Positions 13,159 to 21,984 are shown, counted from the stretch's first letter. The stretch is 23,472 bases of DNA from AC2028 sp002373595 (GCA_946616365.1 CAMOIX010000039.1:1-23472), one strand, 5' to 3'. The notes: a model not told the origin generated them from the letters alone. Made by a program: numbers and translations.

Positions 13159-14463
13159 TCGCTTTGTAGTAGAAATGATGAGCGGAACTACCATTATGAA
13201 CCACACGACGGGCTCGCAGACGATTATCGCATTGTAAGCGAATATCGGAGTAAATACATATGCAAAGACAGCCTTTACGATGAGCTCCAAGCCGGACGAT
13301 ATTACAGGTGTGCGGTGGTCGCCCATTCCCTGCAGTGAGTTGCGCAGGACGCTTATCGTGAGAGGGACGAAATAAAAGATAGAATCAAACTTCTGATATC
13401 TCCATGCCTTATCTATGATCTCAGGCGTATCGGTATCCGTCATCAGTCTGATGAGATGCGGCACAATAGTATATGAAGTGACAAGACAGAGTAAGCACCA
13501 TACGATGCTCACAAGGAGCGTTCCCTTTATTCCTTCGCGTATCCTGTCGGGACGCCCTGCACCTGCATTCTGTCCGCAGTAGGTTGCCATGGTCGTGCCG
13601 AATACCGAGAAAGGAAGCATGTAGACCTGGCAGAGTTTGCGCGTCGCGGAGTGTGCAACGATGGTATTTGAGCCGAGCGTATTTATAGCTGTCTGGAGTA
13701 TCAGCGTTCCGAATGCAACGAGTGCGCTCATGAGAGACATCGATATACCGCCTGCGAGGAGCTCGGGGTACATTTCGCTTAATCCGTGGAGGTCGCCCTT
13801 TTGTGGTCTTAACTGTTTATATCTGACATATGCATAGATGATCAGAGAAACTGCGGAGAGAAACTGTGCTATGACTGTGGCTCCTGCAGCGCCTCCCACA
13901 CCTAAGCCCATCGAACCGACAGCAATGATATCCATAATGATATTGAGTACCGCCGATATGATCAAAAATACGAGCGGAGTATACGAGTCTCCGATCGCGC
14001 GCAGGTTGGCCGCGGGAACATTATACAGAGCCGAAAAAGGAAGCCCAATGAGGATGATGCCGAAGTAGGATGATGCACCCGCCATATCGGAAGCCGGTAC
14101 ATGGAGTATCGTGAAGATGGGCTTCAGGAATATGAAACCACTGAGCATGAGAAGGAGTGATATCCCGACTCCGAGGAGGAGCGATCTGGACGAACTGGTA
14201 CGCACCCTTTCGTCATCCTTCATGCCGAAATATCTCGCGGTGATAACCGCAAAGCCTCCGGACAGTCCGACGATCAGGCTGATGAGCAGGTCGTGCAGTG
14301 TGCTGACGCTTCCTACAGCGGAGAGAGCTTCCTCCCCGATATAGGATCCTATTATCCTTATATCCGCGATGCTGTATGCGAGATTAAAGAGATTCCCTAT
14401 CAGCACCGGGATTGCAAATTTAATTATCGAGCGGGCGGGTGAGCCCTTGGTCATATCGATCAT
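13141..14463 (-). CDS. MATE family efflux transporter
   Basis: A 440-residue integral membrane protein with about 12 hydrophobic helices. The N-terminus MTKGSPARSIIKFAIPVLIG (from residue 4) is the typical opening of clostridial MATE exporters, which expel drugs or metabolites in exchange for Na+ or H+. The two-fold MatE repeat is visible as related halves. The ATG at 14463 is used: GGAG lies nine bases upstream and the promoter (14486-14514) lies inside the longer TTG-started frame beginning at 14514. It is divergent from rho and followed by tRNA-Pro. Substrate unknown. Confidence 0.9.
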   Translation of the reverse strand: MIDMTKGSPARSIIKFAIPVLIGNLFNLAYSIADIRIIGSYIGEEALSAVGSVSTLHDLLISLIVGLSGGFAVITARYFGMKDDERVRTSSSRSLLLGVGISLLLMLSGFIFLKPIFTILHVPASDMAGASSYFGIILIGLPFSALYNVPAANLRAIGDSYTPLVFLIISAVLNIIMDIIAVGSMGLGVGGAAGATVIAQFLSAVSLIIYAYVRYKQLRPQKGDLHGLSEMYPELLAGGISMSLMSALVAFGTLILQTAINTLGSNTIVAHSATRKLCQVYMLPFSVFGTTMATYCGQNAGAGRPDRIREGIKGTLLVSIVWCLLCLVTSYTIVPHLIRLMTDTDTPEIIDKAWRYQKFDSIFYFVPLTISVLRNSLQGMGDHRTPVISSGLELIVKAVFAYVFTPIFAYNAIIVCEPVVWFIMVVPLIISTTKRLRVNT

Positions 14464-14485
14464 CTGTCTGTCTCCGATAAGGGAT

Positions 14486-14514
14486 ATGATAAATGAAATG
14501 GCGCTGATTGACAA
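14486..14514 (-). promoter_or_regulatory. Promoter of the MATE gene, overlapping that of rho
   Basis: Minus strand TTGTCA (14509-14514) and TATCAT (14486-14491), 17-base spacer, start near 14479. Its -35 box is the complement of the rho -35 box shifted by one base. Confidence 0.62.
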
Positions 14515-14536
14515 CAGTCATAAAGATTGATAAAAT
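14508..14536 (+). promoter_or_regulatory. Promoter of rho
   Basis: Consensus TTGACA (14508-14513) and TAAAAT (14531-14536), 17-base spacer. Start near 14543 leaves a leader of about 92 bases, AT-rich and without a clear hairpin, where Rho autoregulation could act. Confidence 0.75.
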
Positions 14537-14634
14537 ATCCGAAGTTAAACAATTTCTTATAGGACGATTTCAAAAAATTACCCACAAGAAAAATTTAAAT
14601 ATTTTTTGTACGTTTAAAACATCAGGAGATTTAT

Positions 14635-16110
14635 ATGAGAGAAAAACTCGAATCACTTCCTCTTACAGAACTCAAAGCGCTTGCTAAATCAAGCGGTATT
14701 AAGGGTTCATCAACAATGAAAAAAGGAGACCTTGTCGAAGCTTTGCTCGCTCTTCATGAGAGCAAGATGGCAGCCGAGGCGCAATCCGCACAGCCTGCCA
14801 CCGCTCCCGAAAAGAAAACTGCTCCCAAGGCGCGTGAGCCCAAAGCACAGGATACTAAACCTGCAGAGCCCAAGCCGCCTATGGTTGTATATAAGGGAGA
14901 TGATCCCAAACCTGCGCAGGTCGATGTGGATGCGGATGATAAGCAGAAACTCACCGGACTCGAAGAGGAGTATATACCTCAGGAAGGTGCAGAGGAGGCA
15001 TCGGGTATCCTCGAAGTAATGCAGGAGGGATACGGATTTATCCGCTGTGAGAATTACCTTCCCGGCGAGAATGATGTATATGTATCACCGCCGCAGATCA
15101 GACGTTTCGGACTTAAGACCGGCGATATCCTGACCGGTATGAAGAAGGCGAAGAGCCAGCAGGAGAAGTTCAGCCCGCTTCTTTTCCTTTCTACCATAAA
15201 TGGCTATACTCCCGCAGAAGCGGCCAAGAGAGTGGCATTTGAGGATCTGACTCCTATCTTCCCCAATGAGAGGATCAAACTTGAGATTCCCGGATGCAGC
15301 GTTGCCATGAGAGTCATGGATCTCGTATGCCCCGTAGGTAAGGGCCAGAGAGGTATGATCGTATCGCCTCCTAAGGCAGGTAAGACCACACTCCTCAAGG
15401 AAGTGGCCAAATCCATACTAAGGTCCAATCCTTCCATGCATATCCTTATCCTTCTCATCGATGAGAGACCTGAGGAGGTTACCGATATCAAGGAAGCTAT
15501 AATCGGTGAGAATGTAGAAGTCATCTACTCCACCTTTGATGAGCAGCCCGAGCACCATATGAGGGTTTCGGAGATGGTCATCGAGAGAGCAAGGAGACTT
15601 GTTGAGCACAAGCAGGATGTAGTCATTCTTCTTGACAGTATTACCAGACTTGCCAGAGCTTACAACCAGGTCATCCCGCCCAGCGGACGTACTCTTTCCG
15701 GCGGTCTCGACCCCGCGGCGCTCCACATGCCCAAGAGATTTTTCGGTGCGGCGCGTAATATGAGAGAGGGAGGAAGCCTTACGATCCTTGCAACAGCGCT
15801 TGTTGAGACGGGAAGTAAGATGGATGACGTTGTATACGAGGAGTTCAAGGGTACCGGTAATATGGAAATAATCCTCGACAGGAAGCTCTCCGAGAAGAGG
15901 ATATTCCCTGCAGTAGATCTTGCAAGGTCGAGCACGAGAAGAGAGGATCTCCTCCTTTCAGCCGACGAACTCGAAGCCATCGGATTTATGAGAAAAGCCC
16001 TCAACGGCCTCAAATCCGACGAAGCTACGGACAAGATCCTCGATATGTTCTCCAGGACCCGCAATAATCAGGAATTTGTAATGCTGGTCAAGAAAAATAA
16101 GATATTCTGA
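14635..16110 (+). CDS. rho: Transcription termination factor Rho
   Basis: A 491-residue hexameric RNA helicase. Residues 5-42 are the Rho N-terminal SAP-like helix bundle (ELKALAKSSGIKG). Residues about 45-120 are an Ala/Pro/Lys/Asp-rich insertion that makes the protein about 70 residues longer than the E. coli form. The cold-shock RNA-binding fold has YGFIR at 133-137; P-loop PPKAGKT is at 245-251; Walker B VVILLD at 329-334; the Q/R loop region SGGLDPAALHMPKRFFGAARN follows. AGGAG lies shortly before the ATG. It is monocistronic or read through into rpmE; no terminator is visible after it. Confidence 0.96.
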   Translation: MREKLESLPLTELKALAKSSGIKGSSTMKKGDLVEALLALHESKMAAEAQSAQPATAPEKKTAPKAREPKAQDTKPAEPKPPMVVYKGDDPKPAQVDVDADDKQKLTGLEEEYIPQEGAEEASGILEVMQEGYGFIRCENYLPGENDVYVSPPQIRRFGLKTGDILTGMKKAKSQQEKFSPLLFLSTINGYTPAEAAKRVAFEDLTPIFPNERIKLEIPGCSVAMRVMDLVCPVGKGQRGMIVSPPKAGKTTLLKEVAKSILRSNPSMHILILLIDERPEEVTDIKEAIIGENVEVIYSTFDEQPEHHMRVSEMVIERARRLVEHKQDVVILLDSITRLARAYNQVIPPSGRTLSGGLDPAALHMPKRFFGAARNMREGGSLTILATALVETGSKMDDVVYEEFKGTGNMEIILDRKLSEKRIFPAVDLARSSTRREDLLLSADELEAIGFMRKALNGLKSDEATDKILDMFSRTRNNQEFVMLVKKNKIF

Positions 16111-16117
16111 TCAGGAC

Positions 16118-16146
16118 TTGCATATATTTCGATGTAGTGGTATAGT
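16118..16146 (+). promoter_or_regulatory. Promoter of rpmE
   Basis: TTGCAT (16118-16123) and TATAGT (16141-16146) with a 17-base spacer and a TGG extension before the -10 box. Confidence 0.65.
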
Positions 16147-16151
16147 ATTTA

Positions 16152-16228
16152 GGCTGTCTGTGCAAAAACATAGACGGTGCGGCTTAAAATAGTATAAGCG
16201 CAATTGATTTTATAGAAGAGGTGAAGAA
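16152..16228 (+). promoter_or_regulatory. Candidate bL31 leader with 5' hairpin
   Basis: The predicted rpmE transcript starts with a hairpin, GTCTGTG (16156-16162) against CATAGAC (16169-16175) with loop CAAAAA, about 50 bases before the start codon. Autoregulatory leaders are known for bL31 in Firmicutes; I cannot confirm that this is one. Confidence 0.35.
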
Positions 16229-16435
16229 ATGAAAGAAGGAATCCATCCCCAGTACTATCAGGCGACGGTAACCTGCAACTGCGGTAATACCTTTGTTACC
16301 GGTTCTACCAAGCCCGAGATTCACGTCGAGGTATGCTCGAAGTGCCATTCGTTCTATACCGGACAGCAGAAATCTGCCAGAACCGACGGACGTATCGACA
16401 AGTTCAACAAGAAGTACGGTCTTTCCCAGCAGTAG
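16229..16435 (+). CDS. rpmE: 50S ribosomal protein bL31, zinc-binding form
   Basis: A 68-residue ribosomal protein. Cys16, Cys18, Cys36 and Cys39 make the zinc site of the C+ type, which bridges the subunits and can serve as a zinc store. Opening KEGIHPQYY is typical. GAGGTG lies eight bases upstream of the ATG. It has its own promoter and is followed by two terminator-like hairpins. Confidence 0.97.
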   Translation: MKEGIHPQYYQATVTCNCGNTFVTGSTKPEIHVEVCSKCHSFYTGQQKSARTDGRIDKFNKKYGLSQQ

Positions 16436-16443
16436 ACTTTTAT

Positions 16444-16489
16444 GCGCGGGGGTTAGTGGCCTATGGCCTGCTGACCCCCGTGCTTTTTT
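16444..16489 (+). terminator. Terminator of rpmE
   Basis: GCGCGGGGGT (16444-16453) pairs with ACCCCCGTGC (16474-16483), with further inner pairing, followed by six T. Confidence 0.9.
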
Positions 16490-16491
16490 AT

Positions 16492-16519
16492 TGAGTAGGT
16501 TCCGGCCTGCTCAGTTTTT
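16492..16519 (+). terminator. Second terminator-like hairpin before DUF1385 gene
   Basis: TGAGTAGG (16492-16499) pairs with CCTGCTCA (16506-16513, one wobble), then GTTTTT. It stands only 2 bases after the first terminator's T-run and 17 bases before the next ribosome binding site. Confidence 0.6.
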
Positions 16520-16546
16520 ATATTGAGAGATAATCGGGAGTATCTT

Positions 16547-17764
16547 ATGAGCAGATTGGGAGTAAGAAGAGACGGCAGAGGCGGTTCGTATTCAGGAATC
16601 GGCGGACAGGCTGTCATAGAAGGCATAATGATGAGAAACGGCGAGAAATATGCCGTTGCTGTCAGGAAGCCTGATGAAGAGATAGAGGTGGAGATCCAGA
16701 ACCATCATGGATTTGCGCACGGAAGCGTACTTCTCAAGATCCCTTTCGTGAGAGGTGTGTTTAATTTCGCGGATTCTCTTTCGCTGGGACTCAACGCGAT
16801 CAGTTATTCCGCTTCCTTTTACGATGAGGAATCCCAGAAGGATTCCAACGAAGGAGGAAATACCGGTAACGAGAAAGCGATCAATGCTTTGATCGTTATC
16901 TTCTCGATAGCTCTTGCAGTCGGACTCTTCGTAGTTCTTCCGACATATATCGCATCACTCATCGAGATGCAGATCAGGAATTCTTCACTCCTTGCCATTA
17001 TCGAAGGAGTGATGAGGATAGTGATATTCGTGGTATACCTTCTCGCCATCGGACTGCTTAAAGATATGAGGAGGCTGTATGCATATCACGGTGCGGAGCA
17101 CAAATGCATCAACTGCATCGAAAAAGGAAGACCGCTTACGGTTAATAATGTAATGAAGAGTTCCAGATTCCACAGACGCTGCGGAACGAGCTTTCTCTTC
17201 TTTATAGTATTTATCAGCATACTTATATTCTTCTTTATCAGAGTGGAAAATGTATGGCTCAGAGTCGGTATCAGACTCCTGCTGGTACCTGTCATCGCCG
17301 GAATAGCTTATGAGATCTTAAGACTGGCCGGCAGATATGACAACGTTTTCGTACGTATCATATCCGCTCCCGGTAAATGGATACAGCATCTTACAACGCG
17401 CGAGCCTGATGAAAAGATGGTCGAGGTAGCTATCGCTGCGGTTGAAGCGGTATTTGATTGGAAGAAATACTTAAGCGACACCTTCGGATATGAAGTTACC
17501 GACAGCTGGATGCGTGAGGACGAGGGCGTAAGAGTATCCGAGGTTAACGTCAAGGATCATACCTCAGCGGAGGTGCCCGAGGAAGTAAAGATCGTAGAGA
17601 AGAGATTCTTAAATGCCGACACCAGAGAGTTTAAGCCTGTCAATCCGGACAGTGTAAATGCGGATACCAGAGAGTTCGAACCTGTAGATCCGGAAGCTGT
17701 TGAAGCAAAAGAGGCATCCGGAACGGCAGAAGATGATAAAGAGCTTTCAGAGGAAAAGAAATGA
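16547..17764 (+). CDS. DUF1385 membrane protein
   Basis: A 405-residue protein of the DUF1385 family, function unknown. The family opening GIGGQAVIEGIMMRNGEKYA is clear, followed by about four hydrophobic helices between residues 105 and 265, with YHGAEHKCINCIEKGR (about 175-190) holding conserved His and Cys that could bind metal. The last 55 residues are acidic and hold two copies of a 15-residue repeat (NADTREFKPVNPDSV). The ATG at 16547 has GGGAG six bases upstream; an in-frame TTG at 16523 does not. It overlaps prmC by 4 bases, a neighbourhood commonly kept in Clostridia. No clear promoter precedes it. Confidence 0.85.
   Translation: MSRLGVRRDGRGGSYSGIGGQAVIEGIMMRNGEKYAVAVRKPDEEIEVEIQNHHGFAHGSVLLKIPFVRGVFNFADSLSLGLNAISYSASFYDEESQKDSNEGGNTGNEKAINALIVIFSIALAVGLFVVLPTYIASLIEMQIRNSSLLAIIEGVMRIVIFVVYLLAIGLLKDMRRLYAYHGAEHKCINCIEKGRPLTVNNVMKSSRFHRRCGTSFLFFIVFISILIFFFIRVENVWLRVGIRLLLVPVIAGIAYEILRLAGRYDNVFVRIISAPGKWIQHLTTREPDEKMVEVAIAAVEAVFDWKKYLSDTFGYEVTDSWMREDEGVRVSEVNVKDHTSAEVPEEVKIVEKRFLNADTREFKPVNPDSVNADTREFEPVDPEAVEAKEASGTAEDDKELSEEKK
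17612..17701 (+). repeat. 45-bp tandem repeat within the DUF1385 gene
   Basis: Two adjacent in-frame copies encode NADTREFKPVNPDSV and NADTREFEPVDPEAV in the acidic tail. Synonymous and conservative differences suggest an older duplication. Confidence 0.8.
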
Positions 17765-18618
17765 AAGCATCGGAAACTCTTTCTTCCATTGAAAAGAGAC
17801 TGAAGAAAGCGGGCGTCCCTGAGCCTGATATTGATGCGAGAGAGCTTCTTGAATTTTTCTGCGATATCAGTTACGGCGAACTCATCGTACATCCGGACAA
17901 AGAGATCACACCGGAGCAGGAATACAGACTTGAACAGGCTGTGGCGAACAGAGAGATGCGTATCCCTCTTCAGCACATCATAGGCATGACCGGATTCATG
18001 GGTATGGACTTTGCCGTAAGAGAGGGAGTGCTGATCCCGAGGCCTGATACCGAGATACTCGTAGAGGAAGTGCTGAAGGATGTGCACAACGGATTTGATA
18101 TCATCGATCTGTGCACGGGAACGGGATGCATTGCGATAAGTCTGGCTGCATATACTTATGACTGCCATATCATCGCCACGGATATATCGTCAGATGCTGT
18201 CGAACTTGCCAATGAGAATGCCGATGCGATACTTGATGAATCAGTAAGGGACAGTCTGACGATCGCTGAAGCCGATCTTTTCGGAGACTATGACGGACCG
18301 TTCGATATCATCGTTTCCAATCCTCCGTATATAAGGACAGAGGAGATCGCGGGACTGGAGCCGGAAGTTAAGGATCATGATCCGATGCTTGCTCTCGATG
18401 GTGGTGTAGATGGACTTGATGTCTACAGACAGATCATCCCCGGGAGCATTAAGAGACTCCGAAAGGGCGGAGAGCTTTTTCTCGAGATAGGTTGCGATCA
18501 GGCGGCTGAAGTTACACAGCTGATGATCAATGAAGGATTCGTTGATCTGGATATAATAAAGGATTACTCGGATAATGACCGGGTTGTAAAGGGGCGTCGC
18601 CCCGGAGTAGAGGTTTAG
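17761..18618 (+). CDS. prmC: PrmC, release factor glutamine N5-methyltransferase
   Basis: A 285-residue cytoplasmic enzyme that methylates the glutamine of the GGQ motif in RF1 and RF2, raising termination efficiency. VLIPRPDTEILVEEVL (90-105) and SAM motif DLCTGTG (116-122) precede the catalytic NPPY (187-190). Its start overlaps the DUF1385 stop (ATGA) and its substrate RF1 is encoded two bases after its stop. Confidence 0.96.
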   Translation: MKASETLSSIEKRLKKAGVPEPDIDARELLEFFCDISYGELIVHPDKEITPEQEYRLEQAVANREMRIPLQHIIGMTGFMGMDFAVREGVLIPRPDTEILVEEVLKDVHNGFDIIDLCTGTGCIAISLAAYTYDCHIIATDISSDAVELANENADAILDESVRDSLTIAEADLFGDYDGPFDIIVSNPPYIRTEEIAGLEPEVKDHDPMLALDGGVDGLDVYRQIIPGSIKRLRKGGELFLEIGCDQAAEVTQLMINEGFVDLDIIKDYSDNDRVVKGRRPGVEV

Positions 18619-18620
18619 TT

Positions 18621-19700
18621 ATGTTTGACAAATTGGAAGACCTTTTAAAGAGATACGAGGAGCTTCTTGAGGAATTAAAGAGTCCTGATGTCGCATCGGA
18701 CAATGTACGATTCAGAAAGCTTATGAAGGAGCAGTCGGATCTGGCTCCCCTCGTAGACGCATATAAGGAATATAAGGAAAAAGGAAAAGAGATAGAGGAC
18801 TCCATAGAAATGCTCTCCGGCGAATCTGACGAAGAGATGAGAGAGATGCTCAAGGAGACCATAGCAGAGGATAAAAAGAGGGTTGAGGAGCTTGAGCACG
18901 AGATGAAGATACTGCTCCTTCCCAAGGATCCCAATGATGATAAGAATGTCATCCTTGAGATCAGAGCCGGCGCAGGCGGAGATGAGGCTGCTCTTTTTGC
19001 AGCGGAAATATACAGGATGTATGCTCACTATGCCGAGAGTCAGAACTGGAAGATACAGCTCATAAGCTGCGATGAGACCGGAATAGGCGGAATGAAGGAT
19101 GCCACCGCGATGATAACAGGAGCGGGTGCATATTCCAAGCTCAAGTACGAGAGCGGAGTACACAGAGTACAGCGCGTGCCGGAGACGGAGAGCGGCGGAA
19201 GGATCCATACTTCCACATGCTCTGTCGCAGTTATGCCGGAAGCGGATGAGGATATCGACATAGTCATCGATGAGAAGGACATCCGTATAGATGTAATGAG
19301 AGCATCCGGAAACGGCGGACAGTGCGTCAACACGACGGACTCTGCCGTAAGACTTACTCATTTCCCCACGGGTATCGTAGTGTATAGCCAGACGGAGAAG
19401 AGCCAGATCCAGAATAAAGCAAAGGCGTTCGCTCTCCTCAAGTCCAAGCTCTATGATATCCAGCAGCAGGAGAAGCACGATGCTGAGGCTGAGATGCGCA
19501 GGAGCCAGATTGGTACGGGAGACCGCTCCGAGAAGATAAGGACCTATAATTTCCCGCAGGGACGAGTTACCGACCATAGGATCGGTCTCACGATCTATAA
19601 GCTCGACAAGGTCATGAACGGGGATATCTCCGAGATACTGGACGCGTGCATTGCTGCAGATCAGGCTGCAAAACTCACCCGTATGGATGAGAGCGCCTGA
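18621..19700 (+). CDS. prfA: Peptide chain release factor 1 (RF1)
   Basis: A 359-residue factor reading UAG and UAA. The tripeptide discriminator is PET (187-189), matching the P-x-T of RF1 and not the SPF of RF2. GGQ stands at 232-234 in ASGNGGQCVN, the site PrmC methylates. Length is normal and the C-terminal KIRTYNFPQGRVTDHR block is present. It ends this operon; only a weak CCTT/AAGG hairpin follows, so the transcript end is unclear. Confidence 0.97.
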   Translation: MFDKLEDLLKRYEELLEELKSPDVASDNVRFRKLMKEQSDLAPLVDAYKEYKEKGKEIEDSIEMLSGESDEEMREMLKETIAEDKKRVEELEHEMKILLLPKDPNDDKNVILEIRAGAGGDEAALFAAEIYRMYAHYAESQNWKIQLISCDETGIGGMKDATAMITGAGAYSKLKYESGVHRVQRVPETESGGRIHTSTCSVAVMPEADEDIDIVIDEKDIRIDVMRASGNGGQCVNTTDSAVRLTHFPTGIVVYSQTEKSQIQNKAKAFALLKSKLYDIQQQEKHDAEAEMRRSQIGTGDRSEKIRTYNFPQGRVTDHRIGLTIYKLDKVMNGDISEILDACIAADQAAKLTRMDESA

Positions 19701-19736
19701 ACCTTGCTTTTTAAGGAAATTTAAGAAAAAAAATTA

Positions 19737-19766
19737 CTGACATTTCCCGGGATTATCTGATATAAT
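19737..19766 (+). promoter_or_regulatory. Promoter of the carD-gtrII pair
   Basis: CTGACA (19737-19742) and TATAAT (19761-19766) with an 18-base spacer and a TGA extension upstream of the -10 box. Confidence 0.68.
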
Positions 19767-19803
19767 GTTTACATAACTCGCCATTTTGGCACATATGTAA
19801 ACA
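19766..19803 (+). promoter_or_regulatory. 38-bp nested palindrome at the carD transcription start
   Basis: TGTTTACATA (19766-19775) and TATGTAAACA (19794-19803) are perfect 10-base complements. Between them GCCA and TGGC form a small inner stem. It begins on the last base of the -10 box, so it covers the start site. A dimeric repressor operator or a 5' RNA hairpin are both possible. Confidence 0.7.
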
Positions 19804-19836
19804 ATTCAGACAATTAATATTCGGAAAGGGGCAGTA

Positions 19837-20340
19837 ATGTTCGGCGTCGGTGATTTTGTGTCCAGCAATAAGGGAGTCTGCAGAGTAGAAAAGATCAGTA
19901 CTCTGGATATTTCGGGTGTAGATAAGGATGAGAAGTATTATATCTTAAAGCCCGTGTACAGCCAGGCAAGTACTGTCTATGTACCTGTTGAAACCGCAGA
20001 CGACTCATTGCGTCCGATCCTTACCAAGAAGGAAGCGGAGAAGATCGTAAAGCAGATCCCGGACATCCCGATGATCGATATAGTAAACGAGAAACTCCTT
20101 GAGCAGGAATACAAGGACTGCATCAGAAGCAATGATGCTAGAGAACTCGTAAGTCTCCTTAAGACTCTTTACAAGAGACGTCAGGCACGCCTCGCCATGG
20201 GACGGAAAGAGACGGCTCTTGATGCCAAATATCATAAGATGGCAAGCGAGTATTTCTTCGGAGAACTCGCCATAAGTCTGGACATGCCGCGCACCGAGGT
20301 TGAGAGTTTCATAGACGGGTGCGGCTGGGAAGGAAAATAA
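19837..20340 (+). CDS. CarD/CdnL-like RNA polymerase-binding regulator
   Basis: A 167-residue protein. Residues 1-60 form the CarD/TRCF-type RNA polymerase interaction domain (FGVGDFVSSNKGVCRVEKI, and YVPVE near 50), which binds the RNA polymerase beta subunit and stabilises open promoters in related proteins. The remainder is helical. AAAGGGG precedes the ATG. A strong palindrome at the start site suggests regulation. Its stop codon shares its last A with the next gene's ATG. Confidence 0.85.
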   Translation: MFGVGDFVSSNKGVCRVEKISTLDISGVDKDEKYYILKPVYSQASTVYVPVETADDSLRPILTKKEAEKIVKQIPDIPMIDIVNEKLLEQEYKDCIRSNDARELVSLLKTLYKRRQARLAMGRKETALDAKYHKMASEYFFGELAISLDMPRTEVESFIDGCGWEGK

Positions 20341-21917
20341 TGGATTCATTCTTTTCATCAGTATGGAATAAGATAAAGGCCGAGCAGAAATTCGCATTCT
20401 TCTCGGCTTTTACTGTAGGTATACTTACTCACGCATTCGCAATGACCAACGATCTGCTGACGACCGATTCGATGTGGAATATCATCTCGCGTCAGGATAT
20501 GATCTCTTCCGGCAGACAGTTTCTGACCTTTCTTTGCGGTATCAGTTCGGATTATTTTCTTCCCTGGATGAACGGCATACTGACTGTTCTTTATCTTTCT
20601 CTGGCAGCAGTGATCTTCACCGAAGGATTTGGAATAAAGACACGCACCGGTGCCGTTCTTACCGGAGCGCTTACAGTAGCATTTCCTGTGATCGCTGCGA
20701 CTTTTTCATTTTCCTATACCATCGACGGATATGCCCTTGCGATCCTGCTTTCCGCAGCAGCATTTCTTATCTGTGACAGATTTAAATACGGATTTATACC
20801 TGCGGCTTTTGTTCTTGCACTTGCTATCGGTGCGTATCAGTCATACTTTTCCGTGACGATACTCCTTTGCGTCTTTGCGCTTATCCTTATGATACTGAAA
20901 GGGGAGGAGCTTAAGGACGTCATCGGAAAAGCGTGGAGATATGCTGTGATGGGAGGCCTTGGATATCTTGTCTATGTCATCAGCCTTAAAGTGATGATGT
21001 CTGCAAAGGGCGTATCGATGAGCGGATATCAGGGAACCGATAAGGTGTTGTCGTTTTCTTTTGCAAATATCGGAAGCGGGCTCTCTGAGAGCTATCACGC
21101 TTTCTTCAGATATTTCAGGATGTATGGGTATTATTACAGATTCGGATTTATGAGAATCTTCTTTGCGATCTTTATGATCGCATGCGTGCTTTCGTATCTC
21201 TTCTTGTTTATCAAACATCAGAGGTATAAACAGGTATGGCGTGTGATAGTCTCGCTGGTTCTCCTTGCGGTTGTCCCGGTAGGAGCTTGCCTTGTATGCG
21301 TTATGGCACCGGATGTTTACTTTCATATCATAATGAGATATCCCATGATAGTGCCTCTTATCTTTGGAATTGCCGTTCTTTCTGAGGCAGATTCATATCG
21401 TGCGGATATGATAAGCGGATCGACCGGAGTTAAGACGAAAGATATAACTGCATTCGGCGTATGGACAGTGATAGGTACTGTCTCGGTTATCGTGCTTATC
21501 TTTGAATATGCCGTTATCGACAATATCGTCTATTTCAATCTGAATGAGAAGTATGAGAAGTCGTATGCGATGTGCGAGGAAGTTGTATGGCGCATTCATG
21601 AGACTGAAGGATATACATCCGATATGCCCGTTGCCATCCTCGGCGGAGATCCCAACAGGACTTATTATCCCTGGAGCGATCATACCGGAGATGTGCTCGG
21701 ATATATGCAGGGTGCATCGGGAGATTATGTTCTTAATTCCACTGACGGATATGCGGAATTTTGCAGACATTATATCGGTACAGCTATCGTACCTGCATCG
21801 CCGGCCACGCAGCAGGAACTGGTGGAAGACGCTGAGTTTAAAGAGATGCCTTGCTTCCCCGAGAAGGGCGGAGTACGCATCATAGGTGGAGTGCTCGTCA
21901 TAAAGATGGGCGGCTGA
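20340..21917 (+). CDS. GtrII-type membrane glucosyltransferase
   Basis: A 525-residue polytopic membrane protein with about ten hydrophobic helices and a C-terminal outside domain (about 400-525). The start, LTHAFAMTNDLLTTDSMWN and ISSGRQFLTFL, fits the Glucos_trans_II family, named after the phage GtrII that glucosylates O-antigen from undecaprenyl-phosphate-glucose. Here it would modify a surface polysaccharide or teichoic acid; the acceptor is unknown. GGAAGG lies just before the ATG at 20340; an earlier in-frame start lies inside carD. No GtrA/GtrB partner is nearby. No clear terminator follows. Confidence 0.72.
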   Translation: MDSFFSSVWNKIKAEQKFAFFSAFTVGILTHAFAMTNDLLTTDSMWNIISRQDMISSGRQFLTFLCGISSDYFLPWMNGILTVLYLSLAAVIFTEGFGIKTRTGAVLTGALTVAFPVIAATFSFSYTIDGYALAILLSAAAFLICDRFKYGFIPAAFVLALAIGAYQSYFSVTILLCVFALILMILKGEELKDVIGKAWRYAVMGGLGYLVYVISLKVMMSAKGVSMSGYQGTDKVLSFSFANIGSGLSESYHAFFRYFRMYGYYYRFGFMRIFFAIFMIACVLSYLFLFIKHQRYKQVWRVIVSLVLLAVVPVGACLVCVMAPDVYFHIIMRYPMIVPLIFGIAVLSEADSYRADMISGSTGVKTKDITAFGVWTVIGTVSVIVLIFEYAVIDNIVYFNLNEKYEKSYAMCEEVVWRIHETEGYTSDMPVAILGGDPNRTYYPWSDHTGDVLGYMQGASGDYVLNSTDGYAEFCRHYIGTAIVPASPATQQELVEDAEFKEMPCFPEKGGVRIIGGVLVIKMGG

Positions 21918-21984
21918 GGTACATATAATGCCGGACAGAGTAGAGCGAGATAGCTGCTGCGCTTGAAATAATAAAACAAAAAGG

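Noticed and set aside
14464..14514. Longer MATE protein from TTG at 14514
   Set aside because: The predicted promoter lies within it, and a ribosome binding site precedes the ATG at 14463.
18675..19577. A 300-residue - strand open frame opposite prfA
   Set aside because: Antisense of a well conserved RF1 gene; its translation has no recognisable domain.
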